From assembly GCF_019038415.1 (NCBI RefSeq), contig NZ_JAFKRG010000046.1, forward strand, positions 1-64,000: 64,000 bases of DNA. The letters are read 5' to 3'. The position numbers and the translations under genes are program-made. Under the pieces are notes generated by a model. It was not told where the DNA came from and did not search any database. It saw only the letters and a list, made by a program, of their open reading frames with translations. The DNA comes from Synechococcus sp. CCY 9618 (GTDB lineage Bacteria; Cyanobacteriota; Cyanobacteriia; PCC-6307; Cyanobiaceae). Positions 19,464-27,682 of the stretch are shown here, in pieces (the first letter of the stretch is position 1; each line of letters starts with the position of its first letter).

Positions 19464-20570
19464 TCAGTCGGCGGAACGCCGCAGGGTCCTCGGACCCAGG
19501 GGGTGGTCGGCATGGGGATAGGGAGGATGGTGGTGGTGGCCATGGTCCTGGCCAGGCCCGGAGCCGCCCACAGCCAGGGGCACCCCATCGGGCTGGCAGG
19601 CGCCGGTGCATTCCCGCTCACAGAGGGTGCAGCTCTCCACCAGACCCTCCACGTGGTGATGGTGGCTGTGCTGGGGAGCTCCGACCTCCCGCTCAAACCC
19701 CAGCACCCGGGCCCGGTACTTGCAGAGGGAGCAGTTCATGTTCACGTCGCCCCCCAGGACCTCCTCCACCCGTTCGCGGAAGGTGTCCAGCACCAGCGGA
19801 TGGTCCCCCAGGTAGGAGGCCTGGACCATCTCCAGCTGGGGATGGTCGGCGGCCACCCGTTCGCTGTGCTGGCGGATGCGGCTCACCAGCACGCCGGAGA
19901 ACAGGAAATAGGGAAAGACGACGATGCGCCGGTGGCCGAGCTTCACGGCCTGGCGCAGGCCGGGTTCCACCAGAGGAAAGGTGACCCCTGAGTAGAGGGT
20001 TTCGCCCCAGCCGAAGCCGAAGCCCTCCACCAGCATCCGGGTCACCTTGGCCACATTGGAGTTGGCGTCGGGATCGGAGGAGCCGCGGCCCACCACCGCC
20101 AGCAACGTGTCGTGCAGGGGAACCGGGGTGCGGCCGGCGGCGAGGGCGGCGGCATCGGCGGCCTCCAGGGAGGCGCGGATGCGGGCGGCGGCAGCCTGGA
20201 TCATCTTCAGGTCGACGCCCAGCTCCCGGCCGTAATCAATGCGCAGTCCGGTCTCGGCGGCGTAGGTGTTGAGCACCGAAGGGATGTCGTTCTTGGCATG
20301 ACCGGCGGCGAAGAGCATCGCCGGCACCGCCAGCACGTGGCGCACACCCAGTCCCCGCAGGGCGTCTAGGCCATCGCGGAGGATCGGCCGGGCGAATTCC
20401 AGATAGCCGTGATCCACCGGCACGGGGCCGAGGTGGTGCCGCAGCTGATGGGCCAGGGAGGCGAACTCGGCCACCGCCAGCCGGTTGCGGCTGCCATGGC
20501 CGCAGACCAGCACCCCGATCGGGCCGTGGGGCCCCTCCGTAGCGATCACGCGATCAGGGGCGGTGGTCAT
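19464..20570 (-). CDS. cbiX: sirohydrochlorin chelatase, long CbiX type
   Basis: A 368-residue class II chelatase with two chelatase half-domains; it inserts Co or Fe into sirohydrochlorin for cobalamin or siroheme. Catalytic-region motifs are GVLVCGHGSRN near the N-terminus, LFAAGHAKNDIP and VFPYFLFSG. The C-terminal tail carries MNCSLC, an exact MXCXXC motif that houses an iron-sulfur cluster in Bacillus megaterium CbiX, and two His clusters (HSHHHH and HGHHHHPPYPH). A further CTLCERECTGAC adds cysteines between them. ATG at 20570 (MTTAPDRV) chosen over 20663. Confidence 0.87.
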   Translation of the reverse strand: MTTAPDRVIATEGPHGPIGVLVCGHGSRNRLAVAEFASLAHQLRHHLGPVPVDHGYLEFARPILRDGLDALRGLGVRHVLAVPAMLFAAGHAKNDIPSVLNTYAAETGLRIDYGRELGVDLKMIQAAAARIRASLEAADAAALAAGRTPVPLHDTLLAVVGRGSSDPDANSNVAKVTRMLVEGFGFGWGETLYSGVTFPLVEPGLRQAVKLGHRRIVVFPYFLFSGVLVSRIRQHSERVAADHPQLEMVQASYLGDHPLVLDTFRERVEEVLGGDVNMNCSLCKYRARVLGFEREVGAPQHSHHHHVEGLVESCTLCERECTGACQPDGVPLAVGGSGPGQDHGHHHHPPYPHADHPLGPRTLRRSAD

Positions 20571-20680
20571 GGAGCTCTGCGCCTGGGATGACCCTATCCC
20601 GGGGGCAACGAACGAGGGGAGCGTCAAAAGCGAAGCCGGTAAGCCGAACCCTGAGGCGGTCAAGCCATTGCATTGTTTTG

Positions 20681-20688
20681 TTACATTT
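20681..20688 (+). promoter_or_regulatory. HLR1-type half-site upstream of HLIP gene
   Basis: GTTACATT matches the HLR1 repeat unit KTTACAWW bound by the high-light response regulator RpaB. It lies 25 bases before the HLIP ATG and overlaps a TACATT that could be the -10 box. A degenerate second unit (TCGCAGTT) follows at 10-base spacing. Confidence 0.4.
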
Positions 20689-20713
20689 GCTCGCAGTTGC
20701 CCCCCAACCCCCC

Positions 20714-20917
20714 ATGACCAACACCTCCAACATTGACCAGGCCTGGTTCGAAAGCGCCGCCACCGCCCAGATCCACGCCGAGCAGCTTCAGGCTGTCGAA
20801 CGCTTCAACGGTCGGGCCGCCATGCTCGGTTTCGTGATCGGCGTGCTCACCGAAGCCCTCACCGGCCAGGGGATCCTGCACCAGATCGGTCTGGGCACCC
20901 TGCTCTCCCAGGGCTGA
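20714..20917 (+). CDS. high-light-inducible protein (HLIP), 67 residues
   Basis: A one-helix thylakoid protein of the chlorophyll a/b-binding superfamily that binds pigment and protects photosystem assembly under excess light. The signature is VERFNGRAAMLGFVIGVLTEALTGQGI: the E-x2-N-x-R chlorophyll-binding set followed by the helix AMLGFVIG. An N-terminal soluble arm of about 27 residues makes it longer than the two 47-residue HLIPs in this window. The start ATG is at 20714. The gene follows the divergent cbiX by about 145 bases that include an HLR1-like site. Confidence 0.93.
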   Translation: MTNTSNIDQAWFESAATAQIHAEQLQAVERFNGRAAMLGFVIGVLTEALTGQGILHQIGLGTLLSQG

Positions 20918-20975
20918 TCCGCCGCGGCTGATTCAGCGGGGAAGCCGTCAGGATGGGGCCGAACACCCGGCATCC

Positions 20976-21626
20976 ATGAGCCTCCACCTTCCCCCCTACC
21001 GGCCCCTGCCCCCCCCGGGCCCCCGGGAGGAATTGCTCAAGGTTGCCATCGCCGATCTCCAGCCCACCCAGATGTGCGTGGGTCTGGCGGAGGTCCGCAG
21101 TCGCCAGCAGGATTTCTCCCGCGAGTCGCCGGAACAGCGCCTCCGTTACCTGCGCGGCAAGCCGGTGCCCCTGGTGCGCAGCGGTGGCGGCGACCTCTGG
21201 ATGGTCGACCGCCACCACCGCCTCCGGGGCCTGATCGAGATCGATCCCACCGCCATGGCCTACGGCTACCTGGTGCTTGATCTGCCGGGCGCCGAACCCC
21301 AGGCGGTGCTGGCCGAACTGCAGGCGCGAGGGTGGCTTTATCTCTATGACGGCCGCGGACTTGGTCCCCTGGCAGCCGCGGCCCTGCCGGCCCGTCTGCA
21401 CGGTCTCCAGGATGATCCTTACCGCAGCCTGGTGTGGAAACTGAAGAAGGAGGGCATGATCGACCCGGCGCCCCTGATTCCCTTCCACGAGTTCCGTTGG
21501 GGAGCCTGGCTCAGGCGCCGGTCCCTGCCCCCTTTCAGTTCTTCCCGGCTCACCCCTGCCCTGGCCACCGCCCGTTCCCTGGTGCGCTCGAGTGCCGCCT
21601 CCCACCTGGCGGGCTGGAAGGGTTGA
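20976..21626 (+). CDS. ParB-like (PF08857-type) protein
   Basis: A 216-residue protein of the putative ParB-like nuclease family. The N-terminal half has DLQPTQMCVGLAEVRSR (the family's opening), RGKPVPLVRSGGGDLWMVDRHHRLRGL and a C-terminal LVWKLKKEGM with FHEFRWGAWLR. The DRHH motif corresponds to the conserved DhHH of the family. There is no HTH domain, so it is not a chromosome-partitioning ParB. Substrate and role are unknown. It lies 58 bases after the HLIP gene, same strand. Confidence 0.75.
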   Translation: MSLHLPPYRPLPPPGPREELLKVAIADLQPTQMCVGLAEVRSRQQDFSRESPEQRLRYLRGKPVPLVRSGGGDLWMVDRHHRLRGLIEIDPTAMAYGYLVLDLPGAEPQAVLAELQARGWLYLYDGRGLGPLAAAALPARLHGLQDDPYRSLVWKLKKEGMIDPAPLIPFHEFRWGAWLRRRSLPPFSSSRLTPALATARSLVRSSAASHLAGWKG

Positions 21627-21647
21627 GGTGGCCGGCATCGGTTGCCG

Positions 21648-22955
21648 TCATTCGTGACGATTGCGGGGCGGGTGGCCATCACCAGCCTGCAGCAGCTGTT
21701 CCCAGCGATCAAGACGACGACCCAGCAGCCATGCGGCACCGGCCAGGGCCACGCCTGCTGCCAGCACCGGCAGGCTGTGCCACCAGGCGATGCCGAGCAG
21801 GGCCAGCCAGGGGAGGGCCGCCACCAGGGGGCGCCAGCGGCGGATGCCACGCAGGGCACCGCTGCAGGCGGCGCAGTGGCGAGTGTGGCTGTGCCAGCGA
21901 TCCATCAGGGCCCCGTCATCGAGGCGTGGCGGAAGGCTCTGTCCGGGGAAGGGATCGCCTGCGAAGCGATTGACCCAGTCGTGCAGGGCCCGCACGTACA
22001 CGTCGGCACGGGTCGCCAGGAAGAAGGCCCGCTCGGCCCCGTCGCTGCGGCCCCGCTCCTCCAGCACCCGCTCCTGCCAGTGCAGGAAGACCTGATCGTC
22101 CTCCAGCACGATGTGATTGGCGATGTGCTGCAGCCACAGGGGGCGCAGGGCGAGCAACAGCGACGGCAGCCGCGACTCGAACCGGAAGGGGAAGCGCGCG
22201 AACAGGCGGCACTCTCCCCGGCGGATCGGAGTGGCATACACCACCGTCAGGATGCGGGCGAAGCCCGAAGCCGTGAGGTCGTGCCACATCAGGCCGGGGG
22301 CGGCGAAGGTGGTGTGCTGGCTGCCGAGCTTCCCCTTGCGGGGCCCCTCCTCCCACAGGGCCGTGAACCCCCAGGGGCCTGAGCCGGTGATCACCGCCTC
22401 CACCGGAGCGGCATTCTCCCGCTTGCCCACGGTGCGGTGGTGGGTGAAGGGGACATGGCTCACGTCGAGCACGTTCTCCAGCAGCGTGAGGGCGTCCATG
22501 GGCAGGTCCCGGAAGGTGTCCTGCACGAACCAGCCCGGTTCCTCCAGCACCGGCACCAGGGGCAGGGGCACCGCCGAGGCCCCGGCCGCCTCACCGGCGA
22601 AGACGAACAACAGCCCCTGGGCTTCGGCGGTGGCATAGGCCCGGCAGCCCGATCGCGTGGTGCTGGGGCTGGCGCCTTCCAGGGCCTGGGGGATGGCGGT
22701 GCAGTGGCCGTCGCCCGCGAAGCTCCAGCCGTGGTAAGGGCATTCCAACTCGCCTGCACTGTTGAGGCGTCCCTGGCTGAGGGGCACGAGCCGGTGCGGG
22801 CAGACGTCGGCGAAAGCGCGCCAGGCGTCTCCCGCCCTGTCCCACCACAACACCAGGTCCTGCTCCAGCAGGGTGAAGGCCGTGGGCTTCGACCGATCGA
22901 GGTCGCGCAGGAAGGCCACGGGAAACCAGTGCTGGCGCCAGGCGGTATCCGTCAT
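21648..22955 (-). CDS. Rieske oxygenase of the pheophorbide a oxygenase / TIC55 family
   Basis: A 435-residue iron-sulfur oxygenase. The Rieske centre is CPHRL ... CPYHGWSF (about residues 49-76). The mononuclear iron site is suggested by ENVLDVSHVPFTHH. The PaO-family C-terminus has RHCAACSGAL, the CXXC typical of PaO/TIC55/CAO proteins, followed by two hydrophobic helices that would anchor it in a membrane. Homologues act on chlorophyll breakdown products or related tetrapyrroles; the substrate here is not known. The very long minus-strand frame continuing to 25199 is an open-frame artefact; the ATG at 22955 gives the natural start. Confidence 0.87.
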   Translation of the reverse strand: MTDTAWRQHWFPVAFLRDLDRSKPTAFTLLEQDLVLWWDRAGDAWRAFADVCPHRLVPLSQGRLNSAGELECPYHGWSFAGDGHCTAIPQALEGASPSTTRSGCRAYATAEAQGLLFVFAGEAAGASAVPLPLVPVLEEPGWFVQDTFRDLPMDALTLLENVLDVSHVPFTHHRTVGKRENAAPVEAVITGSGPWGFTALWEEGPRKGKLGSQHTTFAAPGLMWHDLTASGFARILTVVYATPIRRGECRLFARFPFRFESRLPSLLLALRPLWLQHIANHIVLEDDQVFLHWQERVLEERGRSDGAERAFFLATRADVYVRALHDWVNRFAGDPFPGQSLPPRLDDGALMDRWHSHTRHCAACSGALRGIRRWRPLVAALPWLALLGIAWWHSLPVLAAGVALAGAAWLLGRRLDRWEQLLQAGDGHPPRNRHE

Positions 22956-23120
22956 GCCAACGATTCTGCTGGGCTGCGACCTGCTCCGGAGGATCGGGGC
23001 CCGGCCCGGGGGAGCGGAGCACCGGCACGGACCCGTTACGAGAACCCGCACGGACCCGATCAGCGGCCCGGTCGCTCCTAGGAAGACGGGGACGCTCCCT
23101 TCATCTCCCTCCGCAGTCCC

Positions 23121-25202
23121 GTGGGCACCTTTCTGGCCGCCAATCCCCTGGCGATCTTCGCCCTGCTGCTGGTGCTCAGCGTGGTGGTGCCCCCCCTGCT
23201 GCGGCCCCTGCGGCTGCCGGATCTGGTGGGCCTGCTGCTGGCCGGGGTGGCGATCGGCCCCCACGCCCTCGGCTGGCTGGCCTCCACCAACGAGACCGTG
23301 CGGCTGCTCTCCGACGTGGGGGTGATCTACCTGCTGTTCATCGCCGGGCTGGAGATCGACCTGGGAGAGTTCCAGCGGATCCGGGCCCGCTCCTTCCGCT
23401 TCGGGCTGCTCACCTTCACCCTGCCGATGCTGGCCGGCAGCGCGCTGGGATTCGCCTACGGCTACCCGGCCGTGAGCGCCGTGCTGATCGGCTCGATCCT
23501 GGCCTCCCACACGCCCCTGGGCTACCCGATCGTGCGCAGCTTCGGCGCCATGCGTGAGGAGTGCGTCACGGTGGCCATCGGCGGCACGATCTTCACCGAC
23601 ATCGCCGCCCTGGTGGTGCTGGCCCTCTGCGTCAGCCTCGGCCGGGGCCAGCTGAGCGCGCCGGGGGTGATCGCCCTGCTGCTCAAGGTGGCCGTCTATG
23701 CCGGGGCGGTGCTGCTGCTGATCCGCCTGCTGGGGCGCAGCCTGATCCGCCGCAGCGTCGACAACGACAGCCGCCTGTTCGTGGCGGTGCTGCTGGCCCT
23801 GTTCCTGGCGGCGGTGGGGGCTGAGCTGGTGGGGGTGGAGAAGATCGTCGGGGCCTTCCTGGCCGGCCTGGCGGTGAACGGGGTGCTGCCGGACGGCCGC
23901 GTCAAGGAGCAGGTGGTGGTGGTGGGAGCGAACCTGTTCATCCCCCTGTTCTTCATCGATCTCGGCCTGCTGCTCGATCTGCCGGTGTTCGTGAGCACCA
24001 TGACCGGTTCGATCTTCGCCATCGCCCTGATCCTGACCCTGATCACCAGCAAGGGCCTGGCCTCCTGGTTCTCGGGGCTGCTCTACCGCTACGACGGGCC
24101 CCAGATGCTGACCCTCTGGTCCCTGTCGCTGCCCCAGGTGGCCGCCACCCTCGCCGCCACCTTCGTGGGCTTCCGCCAGGGCCTGCTGGATGAACGCATG
24201 CTCAACAGCGTGCTGGCGCTGATGGTGGTGACCGCGACTCTGGGTCCGATCATGACCGCGATGGCGATGACCCGGATGGCCACCCGCCGGGCCCAGGATC
24301 TCAGCCTCCAGGAGAGCGGCCAGCTGGCCCTGGTGCGTCGGGCCCTGCGGGTGCTGGTGCCGATCCGGGAGGCCCGTGGCGAGGAACACCTGCTGGTGCT
24401 GGCAGGCCGGCTGATCGATGGCGACGCGGGCCTGCAGGGCACGGTGCTGCCGCTCTCGGTGGTGTCGCCGCGCCAGGCCGAGGCGGGTCGGGGGCCTGGG
24501 CCGGGGGTGCACCGGGCCCTGGCCACGGGGCGACGGCTGCTGGAGCGGGCCGATGCCATCACGGCGGCGGCGGGGGTGCCCAGCCGCTCCCTGCTGAGGG
24601 TCGACAACGACGTGCCCGGCGGCATCGCCCGGGCGGCCCTGGAACAGGGCGCCGACCTGGTGCTGGTGGGAGTGGCCTCCGGGCCCCGGCTGGGCCGCTG
24701 GCTGTTCGGCGATCTGGTGGCGGCCATCTGCCGTCAGGCCCACTGTCCGGTGGTGATGGCCCGGCTGAGCGAGGATCCGGCCACCTTCCGCCGTCTGCTG
24801 GTGCCGGTGAAGGACCTTTCCGCCGGCGCCCTGGAACAGTTCCAGCTGGCCGAACGGCTGCTGAGTGGCCGCCAGGCCGGCGACGGCGCCGCCATCACCC
24901 TGCTGCACGTCCATGACCCCTGGCTGCCCCAGGCGGAGCGGGAGCAGCTGGCGGTGCAGCTGCAGGGCTGGATCCCGGAGGGCTCCAGGCGCGGGGGAGG
25001 CGTGCCGGTGACCCTGGACCTCCAGGCCGGCCAGAGCGTGTCCGAGGCGATCGAGCGCAGCAGCGAGCACCACGACCTGGTGATCCTGCGCTCCCTGCGG
25101 CGCCTGGTGGAGGGACTGCCGATTCCCGCCAGCGACCAGGCCACCAGCCTGTTGCGGCGGCTGCGTTGCTCCGCCCTGGTGATCAGCGACCCGCTGCACT
25201 GA
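23121..25202 (+). CDS. CPA2-type Na+/H+ antiporter with C-terminal universal-stress domain
   Basis: A 693-residue membrane protein. Residues about 5-390 form a CPA2 antiporter domain with about 12 helices (LLLAGVAIGPHALG, IYLLFIAGLEIDL, ILASHTPLGYPIV, AFLAGLAVNG). The last 270 residues are soluble and UspA-like: two repeats, one with LVLVGVASG and AHCPVVMARL. Such fusions link ion transport to nucleotide or redox sensing. The start is a GTG at 23121. A free-standing UspA gene follows 40 bases downstream. Confidence 0.86.
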   Translation: MGTFLAANPLAIFALLLVLSVVVPPLLRPLRLPDLVGLLLAGVAIGPHALGWLASTNETVRLLSDVGVIYLLFIAGLEIDLGEFQRIRARSFRFGLLTFTLPMLAGSALGFAYGYPAVSAVLIGSILASHTPLGYPIVRSFGAMREECVTVAIGGTIFTDIAALVVLALCVSLGRGQLSAPGVIALLLKVAVYAGAVLLLIRLLGRSLIRRSVDNDSRLFVAVLLALFLAAVGAELVGVEKIVGAFLAGLAVNGVLPDGRVKEQVVVVGANLFIPLFFIDLGLLLDLPVFVSTMTGSIFAIALILTLITSKGLASWFSGLLYRYDGPQMLTLWSLSLPQVAATLAATFVGFRQGLLDERMLNSVLALMVVTATLGPIMTAMAMTRMATRRAQDLSLQESGQLALVRRALRVLVPIREARGEEHLLVLAGRLIDGDAGLQGTVLPLSVVSPRQAEAGRGPGPGVHRALATGRRLLERADAITAAAGVPSRSLLRVDNDVPGGIARAALEQGADLVLVGVASGPRLGRWLFGDLVAAICRQAHCPVVMARLSEDPATFRRLLVPVKDLSAGALEQFQLAERLLSGRQAGDGAAITLLHVHDPWLPQAEREQLAVQLQGWIPEGSRRGGGVPVTLDLQAGQSVSEAIERSSEHHDLVILRSLRRLVEGLPIPASDQATSLLRRLRCSALVISDPLH

Positions 25203-25242
25203 TCCGGGGCTTGACTAGACAGAACCCAGCTGAGCCGCTCCC

Positions 25243-25689
25243 ATGTCCTATCGCCACCTGCTGGTGCCCAGCGACGGCTCCGATCTCTCGATCAGGGCCG
25301 TGCGGCACGCCGTGGAGCTGGCTGCTGCCCTGGGGGCCCGGATCACCTTCTTCCATGCCCAGGCCAGCGTGCCGGTGCAGCTGGTGGGGCTGGGGGAGAT
25401 GCTCGATGCCGTCACCATGGAGGCCCTGATGAGCGCCAGCCACAAGGACGTGGAGCGCATTCTCGAGGACGCCCTGGCGGTGGCCCGGGAGGCCGGCATC
25501 AACGCCGACGCCGAGCGGGTGATGAGTGACCTGCCCCACCAGGCCATCGTCGAGGCCGCCAACCGGCTGGGCTGCGATCTGATCCTGATGGCCTCCCACG
25601 GCCGGCGCGGGCTGGTGGGGCTGCTGATCGGCAGCGAAACCCAGAGGGTGCTGGTCCAGTCCCGCTGTCCGGTGCTGGTGTACCGCTGA
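25243..25689 (+). CDS. universal stress protein (UspA family)
   Basis: A 148-residue single UspA domain: YRHLLVPSDGSDLSIRAVRHAV at the N-terminus, a central helix region, and the ATP-binding pattern LILMASHGRRGLVGLLIGSETQRVL (G-2x-G-9x-G-S/T) near the end, which suggests the ATP-binding subclass. It is probably co-expressed with the upstream antiporter, whose own tail has the same fold. Confidence 0.9.
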   Translation: MSYRHLLVPSDGSDLSIRAVRHAVELAAALGARITFFHAQASVPVQLVGLGEMLDAVTMEALMSASHKDVERILEDALAVAREAGINADAERVMSDLPHQAIVEAANRLGCDLILMASHGRRGLVGLLIGSETQRVLVQSRCPVLVYR

Positions 25690-25691
25690 AG

Positions 25692-25862
25692 ATGGACTGG
25701 GGGGAGCTGATCACCCACCTGGGACGACCCGGGGGCCCACAGCCCAGCTTCGTCATCCACTTGCAATGGATCGGTGCCCCCCGCTCGTTCCTCTCAGCGG
25801 CACGGGACGTGGACCTGAGCAAGCCGATCGTGCTGATCCAGGCCGGGAGTCCGGCGCCATGA
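25692..25862 (+). pseudogene. remnant of an NDP-forming acyl-CoA synthetase / GNAT gene
   Basis: A 56-codon open stretch directly behind the usp stop. It reads MDWGELITHL, then [20 protein letters not shown] and IVLIQAGSPAP before a stop. This matches the interior CoA-binding/ligase segment of bifunctional acetyl-CoA ligase-acetyltransferases (typically ...[27 protein letters not shown]...), but the rest of the roughly 900-residue protein is missing on both sides. I read it as a decayed fragment rather than a functional gene. The family match is from memory of the consensus. Confidence 0.6.
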
Positions 25863-25891
25863 TCCTCCATGGGAACCGGGCCATGCGGCGA

Positions 25892-26119
25892 TCAGCCTGA
25901 GGGATGCTCCAGCCTCCGCTCCGCCTGCCGAGGGGCCGGGGCTTCACCGCGCTGATGCAATTGCCAGGCCCGCTGCAGATCCACCCGGGTGACCCGGAAT
26001 CCCAGCCGGCGGGCCGCCAGCAGAAGCTCCGGGCTCGACCGGCAATGGCGCAGTCCGCGCCGGATCACCTCGTCCGTCTCGGCCTCCTCGACCAGCCGCT
26101 CCAGCTCGCTCCAGCTCAT
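25892..26119 (-). CDS. Nif11-like domain protein
   Basis: A 75-residue protein with a Nif11-type fold: MSWSELERLVEEAETDEVIRRGL, then SPELLLAARRLGFRVTRVDLQRAW. The family covers leader peptides of cyanobacterial RiPPs (for example prochlorosins) and stand-alone proteins. Here no Gly-Gly cleavage site or Cys/Ser/Thr-rich core follows, and the tail is Arg/Pro-rich, so a precursor role looks unlikely. No LanM-like enzyme is in the window. The ATG at 26119 has a GGGAG ribosome site; 26140 is an alternative. Confidence 0.75.
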   Translation of the reverse strand: MSWSELERLVEEAETDEVIRRGLRHCRSSPELLLAARRLGFRVTRVDLQRAWQLHQRGEAPAPRQAERRLEHPSG

Positions 26120-26313
26120 CGGGTTCTCCCACCGATCCACTCACCCTGGCAAGAACGGAGCGATCTGACCAGGGGTGGAGTAGCAAGCGATGCAAGGGCG
26201 TCAGTCACATCCTGTCGGACTTCCACAGGGTTCCATTCATGGCTGGGTCACAGAGCCTCGCTTGATTGAAGTCATCCCCGTCCACGGGGTCGCTCCTCAC
26301 AACGCGAACTACC

Positions 26314-26784
26314 ATGAAGACCATCCTTCGTCGCCCTTCCAGCCGCCTGGTGGGCCTGCTGGGCACCACCGGTGCCCTCGGACTCCTGGCCACTCCCCTG
26401 CAGGCCTGGGCCGGTCCCTGGAACCAGCCCTACTACGGCTATCCCCAGGCTGTCGACAGCCGTCGGGGCCCCTATCCGGTGCGCACCCTGCCCAGCCCCT
26501 CCGGCTACGGCGGGGGTTATGGCGGCGGCTATGGAGGCGGCTACCGGGCCGATTACGACGCCAACCGCTACCAGGGTGCCGTTCCCCTGAATCCCGGTTA
26601 CATCCAGGCCCAGAACGAGCAGCGCTGCACCGTGGGCCGGGTGGTGGGGGGCATCCTGGGCGGCAGCCTGGGCTATGCCGCCTCCCGTCAGGAAGGCCGC
26701 GCCTGGGCCGTGCCGATCGGCGCCCTGGTGGGCCAGCAGCTCGGTTGCAACATCGGTGCCCAGCGGCCTCCCCTCTCCTGGTGA
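26314..26784 (+). CDS. exported Gly/Tyr-repeat protein with glycine-zipper segment
   Basis: A 156-residue protein. An N-terminal signal peptide (Arg-rich start, then LVGLLGTTGALGLLATPLQAWA) is followed by a Tyr/Pro-rich part. A low-complexity block of GYGGG repeats (about residues 66-78) and a conserved C-terminal domain (CTVGRVVGGILGGSLGYAAS ... VGQQLGCNIG) come next. The glycine spacing resembles outer-membrane glycine-zipper proteins. Two cysteines in the tail may pair outside the cytoplasm. Function unknown. Confidence 0.7.
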   Translation: MKTILRRPSSRLVGLLGTTGALGLLATPLQAWAGPWNQPYYGYPQAVDSRRGPYPVRTLPSPSGYGGGYGGGYGGGYRADYDANRYQGAVPLNPGYIQAQNEQRCTVGRVVGGILGGSLGYAASRQEGRAWAVPIGALVGQQLGCNIGAQRPPLSW

Positions 26785-26803
26785 GGTCCTGACACTGCCA
26801 AGC

Positions 26804-27682
26804 TCAGGAGGCGGCTCCGTAGGCCACCTGACAGGCGGCATTGAGCAGCTCCGCCTCCTGGGCCGTCCGGGGCTCCTGTCCATTCAGCAGCCCGCTCTGG
26901 CAGTCCGCCGAGAGCTGGTAGACAGCGCCGTCGGCACTGACGTCGAAGGAGACCGCATAGGTCCCCGATGGCTGAACCGTGCCGTAGAGCAGCTGGTAGT
27001 CGGTGTTGGGCACCACGATGGTGGTCTGGTTGCCGGCCACGGCCGCGTCCACCGCGCTGTTGATGATGGCGGCGGTCGCCAGGGTTCCCACGCCCCAGGC
27101 GGCCGCCCTGGCGCCCCACCAGCCCCAGGAGGGGGTGGCCCAGCCGCCATACCAGCCGTGGTTCCACGGGCGGGCCACCCCCCAGCCAGGACGGGCCCAG
27201 CCCGGCCTGACGGCGTAGGCATTGACGTTGACGCTGCGGCTCCAGTTGCGGTTGACGTTGACGTTGGTGTTGCGGTTGACGTTGGTATTGCGGTTGACGT
27301 TGGTATTGCGGTTGATGGATCCGCTCCCGCCAGGCCTGCTGAGCCCCGCCGTGCCTCCGGGGCGGGTCGCCGGACGATCCAGCGAGGGACTCCCCACCCT
27401 GCCGGACCCGCCGCTGCTCCAACCACCACTGGGTCTCGTGGTGCCCCGGTTGAGACCACCGGCGCCGCCGGAACCCTGAAAGCCACTGCGGCCGGCCGAT
27501 CCCCCACCGGCCCTGCCGGCGCCGCCCCGGCCTCGGCCACCCCCACCGCCACGGCCCCCGCCGCCGCGGGCGATCAGCTGGACAGTGACTGAAGCGGAAG
27601 GGGTCTCGAGCGCCGGGGCCGCACCCACCGGGGCGACGAGCACACCGGCCATCAGCAGCGCGAGTCCCGCGGAGATCTTCAT
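26804..27682 (-). CDS. exported Gly-rich protein with RNTNVN repeats
   Basis: A 292-residue protein: a signal peptide (MKISAGLALLMAGVLVAP), a Gly/Arg-rich block (about 35-120), a tandem RNTNVN repeat (about 125-145), a Trp-rich segment (WNHGWYGGWATPSWGWWGAR), and a C-terminal domain with one likely disulfide pair (DCQSGLL ... AACQVAYG). The ATG at 27682 overlaps the stop of the upstream gene (ATGA), so the two are translationally coupled. Composition suggests an outer-membrane or extracellular structural role (inference). Confidence 0.72.
   Translation of the reverse strand: MKISAGLALLMAGVLVAPVGAAPALETPSASVTVQLIARGGGGRGGGGGRGRGGAGRAGGGSAGRSGFQGSGGAGGLNRGTTRPSGGWSSGGSGRVGSPSLDRPATRPGGTAGLSRPGGSGSINRNTNVNRNTNVNRNTNVNVNRNWSRSVNVNAYAVRPGWARPGWGVARPWNHGWYGGWATPSWGWWGARAAAWGVGTLATAAIINSAVDAAVAGNQTTIVVPNTDYQLLYGTVQPSGTYAVSFDVSADGAVYQLSADCQSGLLNGQEPRTAQEAELLNAACQVAYGAAS
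27245..27315 (-). repeat. 18-base in-frame tandem repeat (encodes RNTNVN)
   Basis: About four nearly identical 18-base units built on gttgcggttgacgttggt run in tandem inside the exported protein gene. Each unit is six codons, so copy-number change keeps the reading frame. The coding frame explains the repeat; there is no CRISPR-like spacing. Confidence 0.8.

Noticed and set aside
21648-25199. A 1183-codon minus-strand open frame
   Set aside because: Only the last 435 codons (from 22955) are a real gene (Rieske oxygenase). The rest is the antisense of the antiporter gene, with Gln/His/Gly-rich text typical of antisense frames in GC-rich DNA.
25892-26119. RiPP precursor (Nif11 leader peptide)
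   Set aside because: No Gly-Gly cleavage site, no Cys/Ser/Thr-rich core and no modifying enzyme in the window.
27245-27315. Possible CRISPR-like repeat
   Set aside because: Units are 18 bases, contiguous and without unique spacers; they encode RNTNVN in a coding frame.
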